Positions 32,552 to 40,991 of a DNA stretch of 64,000 bases are shown piece by piece; within the stretch, counting starts at the first letter, position 1, and every line of letters starts with the position of its first letter. The DNA comes from Catenovulum sediminis. Lineage in GTDB: Bacteria > Pseudomonadota > Gammaproteobacteria > Enterobacterales > Alteromonadaceae. The translations under genes were made by a program, and so were the position numbers. Location: assembly GCF_040270295.1 (NCBI RefSeq), contig NZ_JBELOE010000236.1; one strand, 5' to 3'. The notes below the pieces were generated by a model that worked only from the letters and a program-made list of their open reading frames with translations, was not told the origin of the DNA and did no database searches.

Positions 32552-32566
32552 TGCGAATCAATATCA
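32552..32566 (-). promoter_or_regulatory. Fur-box-like site upstream of the DUF4856-imelysin-receptor cluster
   Basis: The minus strand reads TGATATTGATTCGCA, 12 of 15 matches to the 7-1-7 Fur consensus TGATAATGATTATCA. It lies about 100 bases upstream of the DUF4856 start. Iron repression is inferred. Confidence 0.5.
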
Positions 32567-32760
32567 TTTCGAAAATTGTTTTTGTATTTAAAAATAATAA
32601 GCTATCGTATTATTTTTCGACATTTAAATCTGTTGTTGCGATTTGAATGAACATTCCTATTTGGTTGTTTTTATTGAGGAATTTCGGTTCTTGAGCGGTG
32701 TGTAGAGGTGTGAACATTACACGCACATGGTTAAAAGGATAGCAGGGGTACTTTGATTTG

Positions 32761-32812
32761 AATAAACCGAATTTCTATTTTTAAGCTGAAATAAACAGAA
32801 ATCCGGTTTATT
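32761..32812 (-). terminator. Long inverted repeat downstream of feoB
   Basis: AATAAACCGAATTTCT (32761-32776) pairs with AGAAATCCGGTTTATT (32797-32812), 15 of 16 positions, beginning 48 bases after the feoB stop. No U-run, so it may be a processing or weak termination hairpin. The rest of the 32454-32859 gap has the Fur-like site and AT-rich DNA without a gene. Confidence 0.5.
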
Positions 32813-32859
32813 AATAGTGACTATAGATCTTTTCTATGCGGCTAATTTTGCTTAGAAAG

Positions 32860-35178
32860 CTAGTTCACGTTGACCACTGGAATAATTAGCGCTTCTTTTT
32901 TGGCTATTTTTCGCCCATGTTGTTTCATCAGTACCAAGGTAACAATAACAATAGCAGCACAGGATAATAACCACATTGCACTGAATGTTGGGTGTGCGCT
33001 AAACGTACTGACTTGATAAATTACCGATGCGGTAATATATGCCAGACCCGTCGACCAAAGTGCAATAAAACTCATCCATTTTAGCCCGGCTTCGCGATAC
33101 ATAGCGCCCATTACCGCCACACAAGGGGTATATAATAATACGAACACCAAGTAAGAGAAGGCCGCTGTCGTGCCGTTAAATAAATTGCCCATTGCCTGAA
33201 AAGTCGATACTTGAACACCTTGTGCGTCCGCCGCAGCGGTTAAATCAGTTTCTGCAATAATACCTAACCCAAGTGGATCAAAAATATTATTGTAAATATC
33301 CACAAGGTTAGCCGGTACACTGGCAAATGCTTCTGAGATACCATCTTGTAGTGAAAAGCTCGCTTGCTCGTCTGAAGTATCGGTTTCTGTTTGTGAACCA
33401 ATTTGGCCATACAATGCATCTAAAGTACCGACAACCGCTTCTTTAGCAAAAATGCCGGTAAAAATACCCACCGTTGCTGGCCAGTTTTCTTCTTCAATAC
33501 CAATTGGCGCAAATACTGGGGTAATGGTTTTACTGATTTGGCTAAGCACTGAATTTTCTGAATCTTGGTTTCCAAAAGTCCCATCTGTCCCCCAAGAATT
33601 TAAAAAGCTCAGCAAGGTGACAACAACAATAATGGTTTTACCCGCGCGTGTGATAAAGCCGTGCAACTTATCCCAAGTTTTTAATAAAACATTTTTCATT
33701 GAAGGTAGATGATAAGCTGGTAACTCCATAACAAAAGGCGTTAATGTCGGTTTAAATAACGTCTGCTTTAATAACAAACCCGTTAATATCGCCATCACGA
33801 TACCTAATAAATATAATAAAAATACGACGTTGTGGCCTGAACTGGCGAAAAAAGCTGCCGCGAATAGGGCGTACACAGACAAGCGAGCACCACATGACAT
33901 AAAAGGTGCCATCGCTATCGTTAAGAGTCTGTCTTTATGTGTATCTAAAGTCCGACTGGCCATGACCGCAGGTACATTGCAGCCAAATCCAACAATTAAA
34001 GGGACAAAAGATTTACCCGGTAAACCGACTGCGCGCATAAACCTGTCCATAACAAAAGCGGCGCGTGCCATATAACCAGAATCTTCAATGAGCGATAGGA
34101 AAAAATATAAACCGGCAATTACAGGTATAAAGGTTGCGACTAATTGTATGCCCCCACCAATACCTTGGCTGAGTATCGTACTTAACCATTCAGGTAGGCC
34201 GATATTTTGATAGACGATATGCGCACCATCAACCATTATGGTTGCGAAGAGTATGTCAAAAAAGTCGATGAAAGCGCCACCTACATTGATCGCAAAGACA
34301 AACATTAAGTACATCACGGCTAAAAATATTGGAATGCCTAACCAGCGATTTAGGACTACATCGTCTATATAATCCGTTAAAGTTTTTGTTTGCTTGTATT
34401 CTTGCTGGGTGCTGTGGTCAATCCACTGCTGAGCAATCTGATACCTTTTATCTGCTAAAAAGGTTGCTTGCTCGTGCTCTACCTTTTCAATCAGTTTTTC
34501 AGCCGCGGGTATTTCTGCTTTTAACCATTGAGCAATGGTGCTTTTTTCAGCGCGTCGCGAGTAAACTTGTTGGGCTTGCGATTCAGTTAACTTAAATTCT
34601 GATTGAAGCTCTTCTAAAACAATGTTTTTAGCTTGAGTTAAGTCTAACTCTAACGGTTTAGGTTTGTATGATGGCGGCGTTTTAATGGCAGATAATAGTT
34701 TATCAAGGCCCTGTTTTTTTATCGCCCTGACACTGATTACCGGCACGCCAATACATTCGCTTAAACGCTCTGTATCAATTTTAATGCCTTGTTTTTCTGC
34801 AACATCAGCCATATTGAGCACCACAATCAGTGGTACGCCCATTTCTCTTAATTGCAATGTTAAATATAAGCTGCGTTCTAATCTGGATGCATCGAGAATA
34901 TTAAGAATCAGATCGGATTCGCCTGATTGTAGGTAATCGCGCGCAATTTTTTCGTCTAGAGATATCTCATGGTCTTCTGCATCAAGTGAGTAAGTCCCCG
35001 GCAAATCCGTTAACTCAGCTTTAGTGAAGGCGTCTATATTAAAAAAACCGGTTTTCTTTTCCACCGTAACGCCAGACCAATTACCGACACGTTGTCTTGC
35101 TCCTGTTAAGGCGTTAAATAAAGTTGTTTTACCACAATTTGGATTACCAATTACAGCAATAGATAGTTGTTTTTGCAT
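32860..35178 (-). CDS. feoB: Ferrous iron transporter FeoB
   Basis: A 772-residue inner-membrane Fe(II) importer. The N-terminal G domain shows GNPNCGKTTLFN (P-loop, residues 11-22), the switch region VGNWSGVTVEKK, TDLPGTYSLD (G3) and LNMADVA (G4). A GDI-like helical spacer follows. The membrane part, from about residue 280, contains two Gate-type segments, including IPVIAGLYFFLSLIEDSGYMARAAF and GCNVPAVMASRTL, with the conserved cysteine. Length is normal. It follows feoA by three bases and shares its promoter. No feoC is visible downstream. Confidence 0.96.
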   Translation of the reverse strand: MQKQLSIAVIGNPNCGKTTLFNALTGARQRVGNWSGVTVEKKTGFFNIDAFTKAELTDLPGTYSLDAEDHEISLDEKIARDYLQSGESDLILNILDASRLERSLYLTLQLREMGVPLIVVLNMADVAEKQGIKIDTERLSECIGVPVISVRAIKKQGLDKLLSAIKTPPSYKPKPLELDLTQAKNIVLEELQSEFKLTESQAQQVYSRRAEKSTIAQWLKAEIPAAEKLIEKVEHEQATFLADKRYQIAQQWIDHSTQQEYKQTKTLTDYIDDVVLNRWLGIPIFLAVMYLMFVFAINVGGAFIDFFDILFATIMVDGAHIVYQNIGLPEWLSTILSQGIGGGIQLVATFIPVIAGLYFFLSLIEDSGYMARAAFVMDRFMRAVGLPGKSFVPLIVGFGCNVPAVMASRTLDTHKDRLLTIAMAPFMSCGARLSVYALFAAAFFASSGHNVVFLLYLLGIVMAILTGLLLKQTLFKPTLTPFVMELPAYHLPSMKNVLLKTWDKLHGFITRAGKTIIVVVTLLSFLNSWGTDGTFGNQDSENSVLSQISKTITPVFAPIGIEEENWPATVGIFTGIFAKEAVVGTLDALYGQIGSQTETDTSDEQASFSLQDGISEAFASVPANLVDIYNNIFDPLGLGIIAETDLTAAADAQGVQVSTFQAMGNLFNGTTAAFSYLVFVLLYTPCVAVMGAMYREAGLKWMSFIALWSTGLAYITASVIYQVSTFSAHPTFSAMWLLSCAAIVIVTLVLMKQHGRKIAKKEALIIPVVNVN

Positions 35179-35181
35179 GAA

Positions 35182-35409
35182 TTAAATTGTCTCTACCTGA
35201 ATGGTTTCTGCTTCTGATTTACGCAAACTTAGACTGAAACCGCGAACTTCAATTTCAATTGGGTCACCTAATGGCGCCAACCGTTTTACGGTTATTTTTG
35301 CACCGGGAGTCATGCCTAGTGAGAGTAGTTTACGCCTAAAGCCTGCTTGACTTGGCGAGATAGATAAAACAGTGGCGGATGTTCCAACTGGTAATTTATT
35401 CAGTGTCAT
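35182..35409 (-). CDS. feoA: Ferrous iron transport protein FeoA
   Basis: A 75-residue SH3-like cytoplasmic protein that assists FeoB. The sequence shows the family pattern: MTLNKLPVGTSATVLSIS, FRRKLLSLGMTPGAKITVKR and PLGDPIEIEVRGFSLSLRKSEA. It is directly upstream of feoB (three-base gap) and preceded by a near-perfect Fur box 57 bases from its start. Confidence 0.95.
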   Translation of the reverse strand: MTLNKLPVGTSATVLSISPSQAGFRRKLLSLGMTPGAKITVKRLAPLGDPIEIEVRGFSLSLRKSEAETIQVETI

Positions 35410-35465
35410 TTTGACTGACTCCTAAGTTGCCATTTCGAAGCGATATATTGCAATTATATTGCAAA

Positions 35466-35480
35466 TGATATTGATTATCA
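35466..35480 (-). promoter_or_regulatory. Fur box upstream of feoA-feoB
   Basis: TGATATTGATTATCA differs at one of 15 positions from the 7-1-7 Fur consensus and extends as AATGATATTGATTATCATC. It is placed for iron repression of feoAB. The remaining gap to 35716 also holds a perfect 7-bp palindrome CATCTAAAGTTAGATG (35552-35567) of unknown role. Confidence 0.8.
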
Positions 35481-35716
35481 TCTAAAAGCGTAAATTATCT
35501 TAAAGTTGTTGTGTATTTTTCCGATAAAAAACTGTTCAACTCATGCGACATCATCTAAAGTTAGATGGCGAACATAGATAAATTAACTTTGCTAAACTAT
35601 TGTTTCAAAAATTTATATTGTTATAAGGTTTAGTTTAATCAAGTTACTCATTAAAAAATAACTAAAATCATAAGTTAAATAAGAATAATTTTATTCGTAT
35701 TAGATAAGGGCCTGAT

Positions 35717-36619
35717 ATGTTTAGTTGGATGAAACCAGCAATTCCTGCCGGAAAGGCAGTAGTCGATCAAGTTGAATTGATGGATTTAGAAAAGAAAGCC
35801 GCTATTTTAGATAAACTGCTCGAAAGTTCTGCTTACGAAATAGCAGAGCAAATAAAACTAAATGCCAGCACCGTGAATGAGTCGAGTGAAGAAGGCCTAA
35901 ACATGATCGAGCATAGCTATGAAATGGTTAAACATTTTATAGAGCAGTCGATGGAAATTGAAAATATTGCAAACAGTTCTCACGAAGCGGCAGCTGAAAC
36001 TTCAAAAACAAGTGAGGAGTGTATCGTTGAGTTAACGAATCTTGTCAACAATATCCGCAGCTCAGCGCAATTTATCTCAGAATTTACCCACTTACTTTCT
36101 AATCTTGAAGAAAACAGCAAAAACATTGACCACTTAGTTGAAGCGATTAAAGGTATTGCTGAACAAACGAATTTACTCGCGTTAAATGCGGCGATTGAAG
36201 CTGCACGCGCAGGCGAGCATGGTCGAGGCTTTGCGGTTGTTGCAGATGAAGTACGTTCGCTGGCTAACACTGCAAATAATTCTGCCGACCAGATTCAAAC
36301 TGAAATGCGTAAAATTATGGATATTTCAGGCTCTATCATTACTAAACAAAAAGAAGTCGAAGAGTTAATTGATAGTAGTGTAAATATAGCCGATACCACT
36401 ACCAGCCAACTTAATTCTTTGGTGAACGTTGCAAAAAGCAGTTCAGAATCTATGGCCACTATGATTGAGCACATTCGTGTACAGTTGACGAATTCTGAAG
36501 ATATTCAGGAAAAAATGCAGCAGTTGGTGAGCCAAACTCAAGGTTCAATTGAAGGTGCTTCAGCCAATTTAAGTTTGAGCGGTGAGCTGATACGTAGTTT
36601 GCAAAATATTAAGCGCTAA
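35717..36619 (+). CDS. Soluble chemoreceptor-like protein (MCP signalling domain)
   Basis: A 300-residue cytoplasmic protein without membrane segments, almost entirely coiled coil. The kinase-control tip is canonical: IAEQTNLLALNAAIEAARAG then EHGRGFAVVADEVRSLA (residues 147-183). The N-terminal ~60 residues have no recognisable sensor domain apart from a short start MFSWMKPAIPAGKAVVDQV. It probably signals to a CheA from the cytoplasm. It is preceded by the feo promoter region on the opposite strand and followed by a strong terminator. Confidence 0.88.
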   Translation: MFSWMKPAIPAGKAVVDQVELMDLEKKAAILDKLLESSAYEIAEQIKLNASTVNESSEEGLNMIEHSYEMVKHFIEQSMEIENIANSSHEAAAETSKTSEECIVELTNLVNNIRSSAQFISEFTHLLSNLEENSKNIDHLVEAIKGIAEQTNLLALNAAIEAARAGEHGRGFAVVADEVRSLANTANNSADQIQTEMRKIMDISGSIITKQKEVEELIDSSVNIADTTTSQLNSLVNVAKSSSESMATMIEHIRVQLTNSEDIQEKMQQLVSQTQGSIEGASANLSLSGELIRSLQNIKR

Positions 36620-36656
36620 CTATAGATTGATCTATAGTTAACTGACAATAGATAAC

Positions 36657-36681
36657 AAGGAGGCTATGCCTCCTTTTTTTT
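36657..36681 (+). terminator. Rho-independent terminator after the chemoreceptor gene
   Basis: AAGGAGGC / GCCTCCTT around TAT, followed by eight T. It lies directly in front of the 43-codon ORF. Confidence 0.9.
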
Positions 36682-36686
36682 AATTT

Positions 36687-36818
36687 ATGAAAAAATGGAT
36701 TAGAGATTTATTCTGGCCCGATTGTCCTCGTTGTCGCAAGTGGCGGCTTATTATTGTTTGGGGCCTTTTTATGTTTTGGTTTGTCATGGAGGTTTATTTA
36801 CCTAATTTGACTGGATGA
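36687..36818 (+). CDS. 43-residue CxxC membrane microprotein, coupled to the next gene
   Basis: Reads MKKWIRDLFWPDCPRCRKWR, then one hydrophobic helix (LIIVWGLFMFWFVMEVYL) and a short tail PNLTG. The CPRC pair suggests metal or redox chemistry or half of a zinc ribbon. Its TGA overlaps the next gene's ATG as ATGA, the strongest sign that it is translated. There is no good ribosome binding site: the only GGAGG lies within the terminator stem upstream. Function unknown; it probably works with the membrane protein that follows. Confidence 0.6.
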   Translation: MKKWIRDLFWPDCPRCRKWRLIIVWGLFMFWFVMEVYLPNLTG

Positions 36819-37504
36819 ATGTTATGCAAAACTTGGATACACAGTACATTCGATCTGTCGCTAAGCAAAATGGCTATAGTATCAGTGTATATAGTGCTAT
36901 TTTAATGGTTGTTTTGGCTATTTTATATTTTGAAGCACCTGAAAATTTGCAATTGCCCTTGATGTTTTTGATGGGCTGCTCTGTTGTTGGGGTGGTGATG
37001 GGCGTATTTAAAATACAAGAGCCTGATGTCAGTTTTATGCTAAACAATCAAGGCATCCTATATCATCACAAACGCGGTTTTTTATTGATTGAATGGGAAA
37101 ACGTTCAACGAATTGATATTCCAAAGGTTCATCAGGGATTAGAATCGGTTGACTTGGCTTTTGTTGGCATAAAATTGGTTGACCCTGAAAAAATACTGGG
37201 CGCAATCAGTTTAAGACTGATATCTCACTTGCTGATTGAACAGCGTGCAATTTTACACCGTTATTTAAAAGAAGATTGTCCAACGGGTACCTGTATAAGT
37301 GAAATAACATTAAACACTGATGCTTACAAAAGTGACTCGGGTATTACCTATACTGGACTTAGAGGCATGTTTGCACACCGTATGGCCTGGCTCAGAAAAT
37401 TAAGTGGGTATGATTTATTGATACCAGAAAGTGCATTTGACCGTCCGGCTGAAGAGTTTGCTCAATTATTGAAACATTTTAAACAAGAAGCAGAGACAGT
37501 TTAA
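36815..37504 (+). CDS. Membrane protein of unknown function, DUF2982-like
   Basis: A 229-residue protein with two membrane segments near the N-terminus (about 25-42 and 47-66). A cytoplasmic-type domain follows, including GILYHHKRGFLLIEWENVQRI, like PH/bPH domains of membrane proteins, and the C-terminal YDLLIPESAFDRPAEEFAQLL. The pattern recalls DUF2982 of Vibrio, Shewanella and Alteromonas; this is from memory. It starts in a 4-base overlap with the CxxC microprotein gene. Another ATG three codons later is possible. Confidence 0.6.
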   Translation: MNVMQNLDTQYIRSVAKQNGYSISVYSAILMVVLAILYFEAPENLQLPLMFLMGCSVVGVVMGVFKIQEPDVSFMLNNQGILYHHKRGFLLIEWENVQRIDIPKVHQGLESVDLAFVGIKLVDPEKILGAISLRLISHLLIEQRAILHRYLKEDCPTGTCISEITLNTDAYKSDSGITYTGLRGMFAHRMAWLRKLSGYDLLIPESAFDRPAEEFAQLLKHFKQEAETV

Positions 37505-37595
37505 TTTACCTGTCTAATTATGCTTATGATTCTTTTGAAAAAAATAATTGTATGTTATTGTTTGATCAAATGTAAAAAACTTGAGTCCCCCCTGC

Positions 37596-39257
37596 ATGGC
37601 TGAGTTGAAGTTTAATTTAGACGAGCATTCAGGCGAATTAACGGCGGTAGTTACTATCAGCCAAGATAGCCAAGCCTTAAAAGACAGTTGGTTAAAAAGC
37701 CAGTTAGCAACGTCTGATTATGCCAATTTATTTGTTATTGACAAATCCGTGACGGATTTTGTTGCTATGGCAAATGATAAAATTATTCAAAAACAATTTA
37801 GCCAGCCGGTCGAATTGGTTGTCGCAGAAGTGCGTGATGCTAAAATCAATGTCACTGTTGCGAATGACAGTATGTCTGCTAAAGCTGAAATTATTGGCCC
37901 TTATGGTGGCGCTTATTTAACGCCGAATAAAATCATTAAAGCGCTTACGCAAAAAGGCGTAAGCATGGGCGTTGATCAAGATGCCGTTAAAAATTTGGCA
38001 GAGCTTGCCGCGAATGCCGAACCGGGTGAAATAACCACTCAGGTTATCGCGCATGGACAACAGCCGATAAAAGGGGATGATAGTTGGTTTGAAGCGCTAA
38101 GTAAAAATGCACGTGAGCGTGTTTTACAGCCGCAAGAAGCTGAAAATGGCAAAGTTGATATGCGGGATTTAGGTGAGCTTATTTCCGTCAAAGTCGGCGA
38201 TGCTATCATGCGGCGACACCCGCCCACTAAAGGTAAATCTGGTTTCAATGTGTTAGGTGATGCATTGTTAGCGACACCGGGAGAATGGCTAGAATTTGAA
38301 GCAGGAAGTGGGTGTGTGGTTTCACCGACAGACAAAAACTTATTAGTCGCGGAAATGGCAGGTTTACCGTATTTGTCTGAACAAGGTGCTCGCATCGACA
38401 ATGTATTGGAGCTCAAAGGGGTCGATGTGTCTACCGGGCATATCGATTTTGAAGGCGGTGTTATTGTCAACGGTGATGTCGCTGAAGGGATGCGATTAAA
38501 AGCGAAAGGGGATGTTACGATTGCTGGATTTGTTGAAAATGCCAGACTCGAAGTAGACGGAGATGTCACCGTCTTAAAAGGTATTATTGGCCGCAAGGTA
38601 ACTGATGAAGTGGTTACACAAGAAACTGAGTTCAGTTGTAATGTGCAGGCAACTGGTAATGTCTGTGCTAAGTATATCCAGTATGCAAAAGTGACTTGTG
38701 GTAAGCAGTTGTCTTTTCAAGCGCAATTATCACATGCATTTGTCAAAGCAGATTCAGTTGTTGGTGGTGTTGAAAACACACCAGCAGGTAAGATTATTGG
38801 TGGTTTGTTTCAACTCAATCGTTTTTTATCTTGTGCCACTTTAGGGGCGCCAGCTTCAACCTCTACGCATATTCATTTATGTTGTGATTTAGAAAAAGAG
38901 CAACAGAAAAAGGCGGCGATTGTGCAGCTTAAAAAGCATAAAAAAATCGTCTTAGAAGATTTAAAAGCGGCATGGGAACATTTGAAAGACGATGAGGCAT
39001 GTCCTGAAAGAACTAAACTGGTTGAAGAGACGATTAAAAAATATAAGCACCATGATAAAGAGTTTAAAAAGGTGCAACAAGCTTGTCTCGTTTTAGAAAA
39101 GCGTATCTCTGGCGCCATTGAGTCTTGTTATGTATATGCAGCAAAGAATATGTATAGTCAAATTCATATCCAATTAGGCGATTTAAAAACCGTGACCAAA
39201 GAAGACCGCAATAACTGTCGGGTTTCGGTTAAAGACAATCAATTCGTTAGAGGGTAG
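37596..39257 (+). CDS. FapA / DUF342 family protein
   Basis: A 553-residue cytoplasmic protein. The N-terminal half is alpha/beta. The middle carries the DUF342 right-handed beta-helix (about 265-430): IDFEGGVIVNGDVAEGMRL, then KGDVTIAGFVENARLEVDGD, then CAKYIQYAKVTCGKQL. A coiled-coil region follows (about 430-510). FapA proteins are linked to flagellar or polar assembly in Vibrio and related bacteria. I start at the ATG at 37596 (MAELKFNLDEHSG); a TTG five codons upstream is possible, and no strong ribosome binding site supports either. Convergent with the next gene, ten bases apart. Confidence 0.82.
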   Translation: MAELKFNLDEHSGELTAVVTISQDSQALKDSWLKSQLATSDYANLFVIDKSVTDFVAMANDKIIQKQFSQPVELVVAEVRDAKINVTVANDSMSAKAEIIGPYGGAYLTPNKIIKALTQKGVSMGVDQDAVKNLAELAANAEPGEITTQVIAHGQQPIKGDDSWFEALSKNARERVLQPQEAENGKVDMRDLGELISVKVGDAIMRRHPPTKGKSGFNVLGDALLATPGEWLEFEAGSGCVVSPTDKNLLVAEMAGLPYLSEQGARIDNVLELKGVDVSTGHIDFEGGVIVNGDVAEGMRLKAKGDVTIAGFVENARLEVDGDVTVLKGIIGRKVTDEVVTQETEFSCNVQATGNVCAKYIQYAKVTCGKQLSFQAQLSHAFVKADSVVGGVENTPAGKIIGGLFQLNRFLSCATLGAPASTSTHIHLCCDLEKEQQKKAAIVQLKKHKKIVLEDLKAAWEHLKDDEACPERTKLVEETIKKYKHHDKEFKKVQQACLVLEKRISGAIESCYVYAAKNMYSQIHIQLGDLKTVTKEDRNNCRVSVKDNQFVRG

Positions 39258-39266
39258 ATACAGTTA

Positions 39267-39920
39267 CTATCTAAATAATCGCCATCTTCGACTGTCGGCT
39301 GATCTGGCTGGCGCGCAATTTTCCCGAATGTAATGTTCAACAACGTCTGTGATGACAAGAGTACGTTGTTTGGGACAAAAGAAAGCGTACACATCCCTTT
39401 CGAAATCACTATCTATTGCGGTACTCATTTTGTACAAGGTACCAACCGTTGTTTCTTCTACTCTAAAAGGCAGTTTGACAACAAAATCGCGCTCTAACCA
39501 CCATATTAGATGCATATTTTCAGCTTCTGCGATATCTCGCATGCGTTCCCTTAACGTGTCACCATGAACGAAGCGTCGGTTTTTCATGGCACCAACCCAA
39601 TTGCCACTCACTGAGCGTGTTGTTACGCCGATTTTGTGAAGTTCATCGGTTAGGCTACTATTTGGCTTTTTCAATTCGATTACATACAGCTCTCGCTCTG
39701 CATCAGACATGCTTTCATATTTTTGTTTTAGATCAGCATAAAAGTCACCAAATCCTTGCATTGCTTTTGTCGCACTGGATTTGGTTGTTTTTGCTGTGTC
39801 ACTTTCTAATGCATTGTCTAAAGTGTCAGCGGTAAATAAAGCGTTTTCGTTTAAGATTACGTAAGCGCCAATAAATACTAAAATAATTGCTGCAGATGTA
39901 TGTCGAATCCAAAACCACAT
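39267..39920 (-). CDS. Membrane-anchored protein with TcpQ-like C-terminal domain
   Basis: A 217-residue protein with one N-terminal membrane helix (about 8-25) and a charged linker. The C-terminal domain (about 105-195) begins SGNWVGAMKNRRFVHGDTLR and continues NMHLIWWLERDFVVKLPFRV and VGTLYKMSTAIDSDF. That resembles the toxin-coregulated pilus Q C-terminal family, a STN-like fold seen in secretin-associated and pilus proteins. It faces the periplasm. Its partner system is not in the window. Confidence 0.6.
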   Translation of the reverse strand: MWFWIRHTSAAIILVFIGAYVILNENALFTADTLDNALESDTAKTTKSSATKAMQGFGDFYADLKQKYESMSDAERELYVIELKKPNSSLTDELHKIGVTTRSVSGNWVGAMKNRRFVHGDTLRERMRDIAEAENMHLIWWLERDFVVKLPFRVEETTVGTLYKMSTAIDSDFERDVYAFFCPKQRTLVITDVVEHYIRENCAPARSADSRRWRLFR

Positions 39921-39999
39921 GATTGACTATCCATTGTTCATTTGATGAGCAAGATTAATTTATTGCTTTTTAAATTTCCAGTAAGTTGTCATTAAAAGC

Positions 40000-40923
40000 T
40001 TAATCATATAATGATTTTGCTTTGCGATCGGGACGTGTTTTAAAGCGTCTGTGCAACCACATATATTGTTCTGGTGCTTTTAAGATTTCAGTTTCTATCA
40101 GTTTATTTAACCTTGCTGCATCTGCTGTGTCATCGCCACTGGGGTAATTTTCTATGATCGGGCTGACTGTAATTAGATAACCTTTGCCATCGTCTAGTCT
40201 TTGTGGCGTAACCAGTACAACTGGACAACCCGCTTCGCCGGCAAATAATGTTGTGCCTGTGGTGGTACAGGTATTTTCCTCAGCAAAAAAGGGTACAAAA
40301 ACACTGCGTCTGCGGCCATAATCTTGATCTGGGAAGTAAAAACACAGTTCGTTGTCATTTAATGCGTTAAGTAATCCTTTTACGTTTTTAGCACCTATTA
40401 GATATTTATTATCTCTGGCGCGTCCATGATATTGAAAATATTCCATCAACGGATTGTTGTGCTGGCGGTAAAATGCGACCGCTGGATGTTTTTGGCCAAA
40501 TACCCGGCAGCATATTTCTAAACACATGTTGTGAAAAGTCACCATTAATACGCCTTTGCCAGCTTTTTGGGCTTCTTCAATATGCTCTAATCCTTGATAA
40601 TGACAGAATTTCGCAAGTCGCCATTTAGGCCACCACCAACCCATACTAGATTCAAACAGCGCAATTCCGGCCGCTTCAAAGTTTTTCTTTAACAGAGACT
40701 GAATTTCATGGTCTTGCATATTGGGAAAACAAATTTCCAGATTTCGTCTTGCAATGTGTCTTCTGCGTTTGGCCAGTGCATACATTAATCTACCGACAAG
40801 ACGACCCAGCAAGAGTTGGAATTTATAGGGTAACCAACTGATAGTGTACAAAACGCTAATGCCAATCCAAGTTAACCAATATTTGGGTAGAAAAAACTTC
40901 AAGCTAAACTTTGGAATATCCAC
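40000..40923 (-). CDS. lpxL: Lipid A biosynthesis acyltransferase, LpxL/LpxP type
   Basis: A 307-residue inner-membrane enzyme that adds a secondary acyl chain to Kdo2-lipid IVA. It has an N-terminal membrane helix (about 15-33), a basic stretch KRRRHIARRNLEICFP, the catalytic HX4E motif as HNMCLE (His131, Glu136) after GVLMVTF, and FPDQDYGRRRSVFVPFF, typical for LpxL/LpxP. The C-terminus YMWLHRRFKTRPD is the standard end. The choice between LpxL and LpxP cannot be made from sequence reading alone. Confidence 0.87.
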   Translation of the reverse strand: MDIPKFSLKFFLPKYWLTWIGISVLYTISWLPYKFQLLLGRLVGRLMYALAKRRRHIARRNLEICFPNMQDHEIQSLLKKNFEAAGIALFESSMGWWWPKWRLAKFCHYQGLEHIEEAQKAGKGVLMVTFHNMCLEICCRVFGQKHPAVAFYRQHNNPLMEYFQYHGRARDNKYLIGAKNVKGLLNALNDNELCFYFPDQDYGRRRSVFVPFFAEENTCTTTGTTLFAGEAGCPVVLVTPQRLDDGKGYLITVSPIIENYPSGDDTADAARLNKLIETEILKAPEQYMWLHRRFKTRPDRKAKSLYD

Positions 40924-40991
40924 GAGTAAAATTCTCTAAATTATTGTTATTAAAAATCTGCGTCGCATTCTATGTCTTCAATTGCATAAGC

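Noticed and set aside
32761..32812. Regulatory RNA gene in the feoB to DUF4856 gap
   Set aside because: The long hairpin is present but there is no promoter I could support and no U-run; reported only as a possible 3' hairpin of feoB.
38039..38596. 185-codon minus-strand ORF inside the FapA-like gene
   Set aside because: The translation is low-complexity Ser/Pro/Thr-rich, has no recognisable domain, and lies wholly antisense to a well-supported coding frame.
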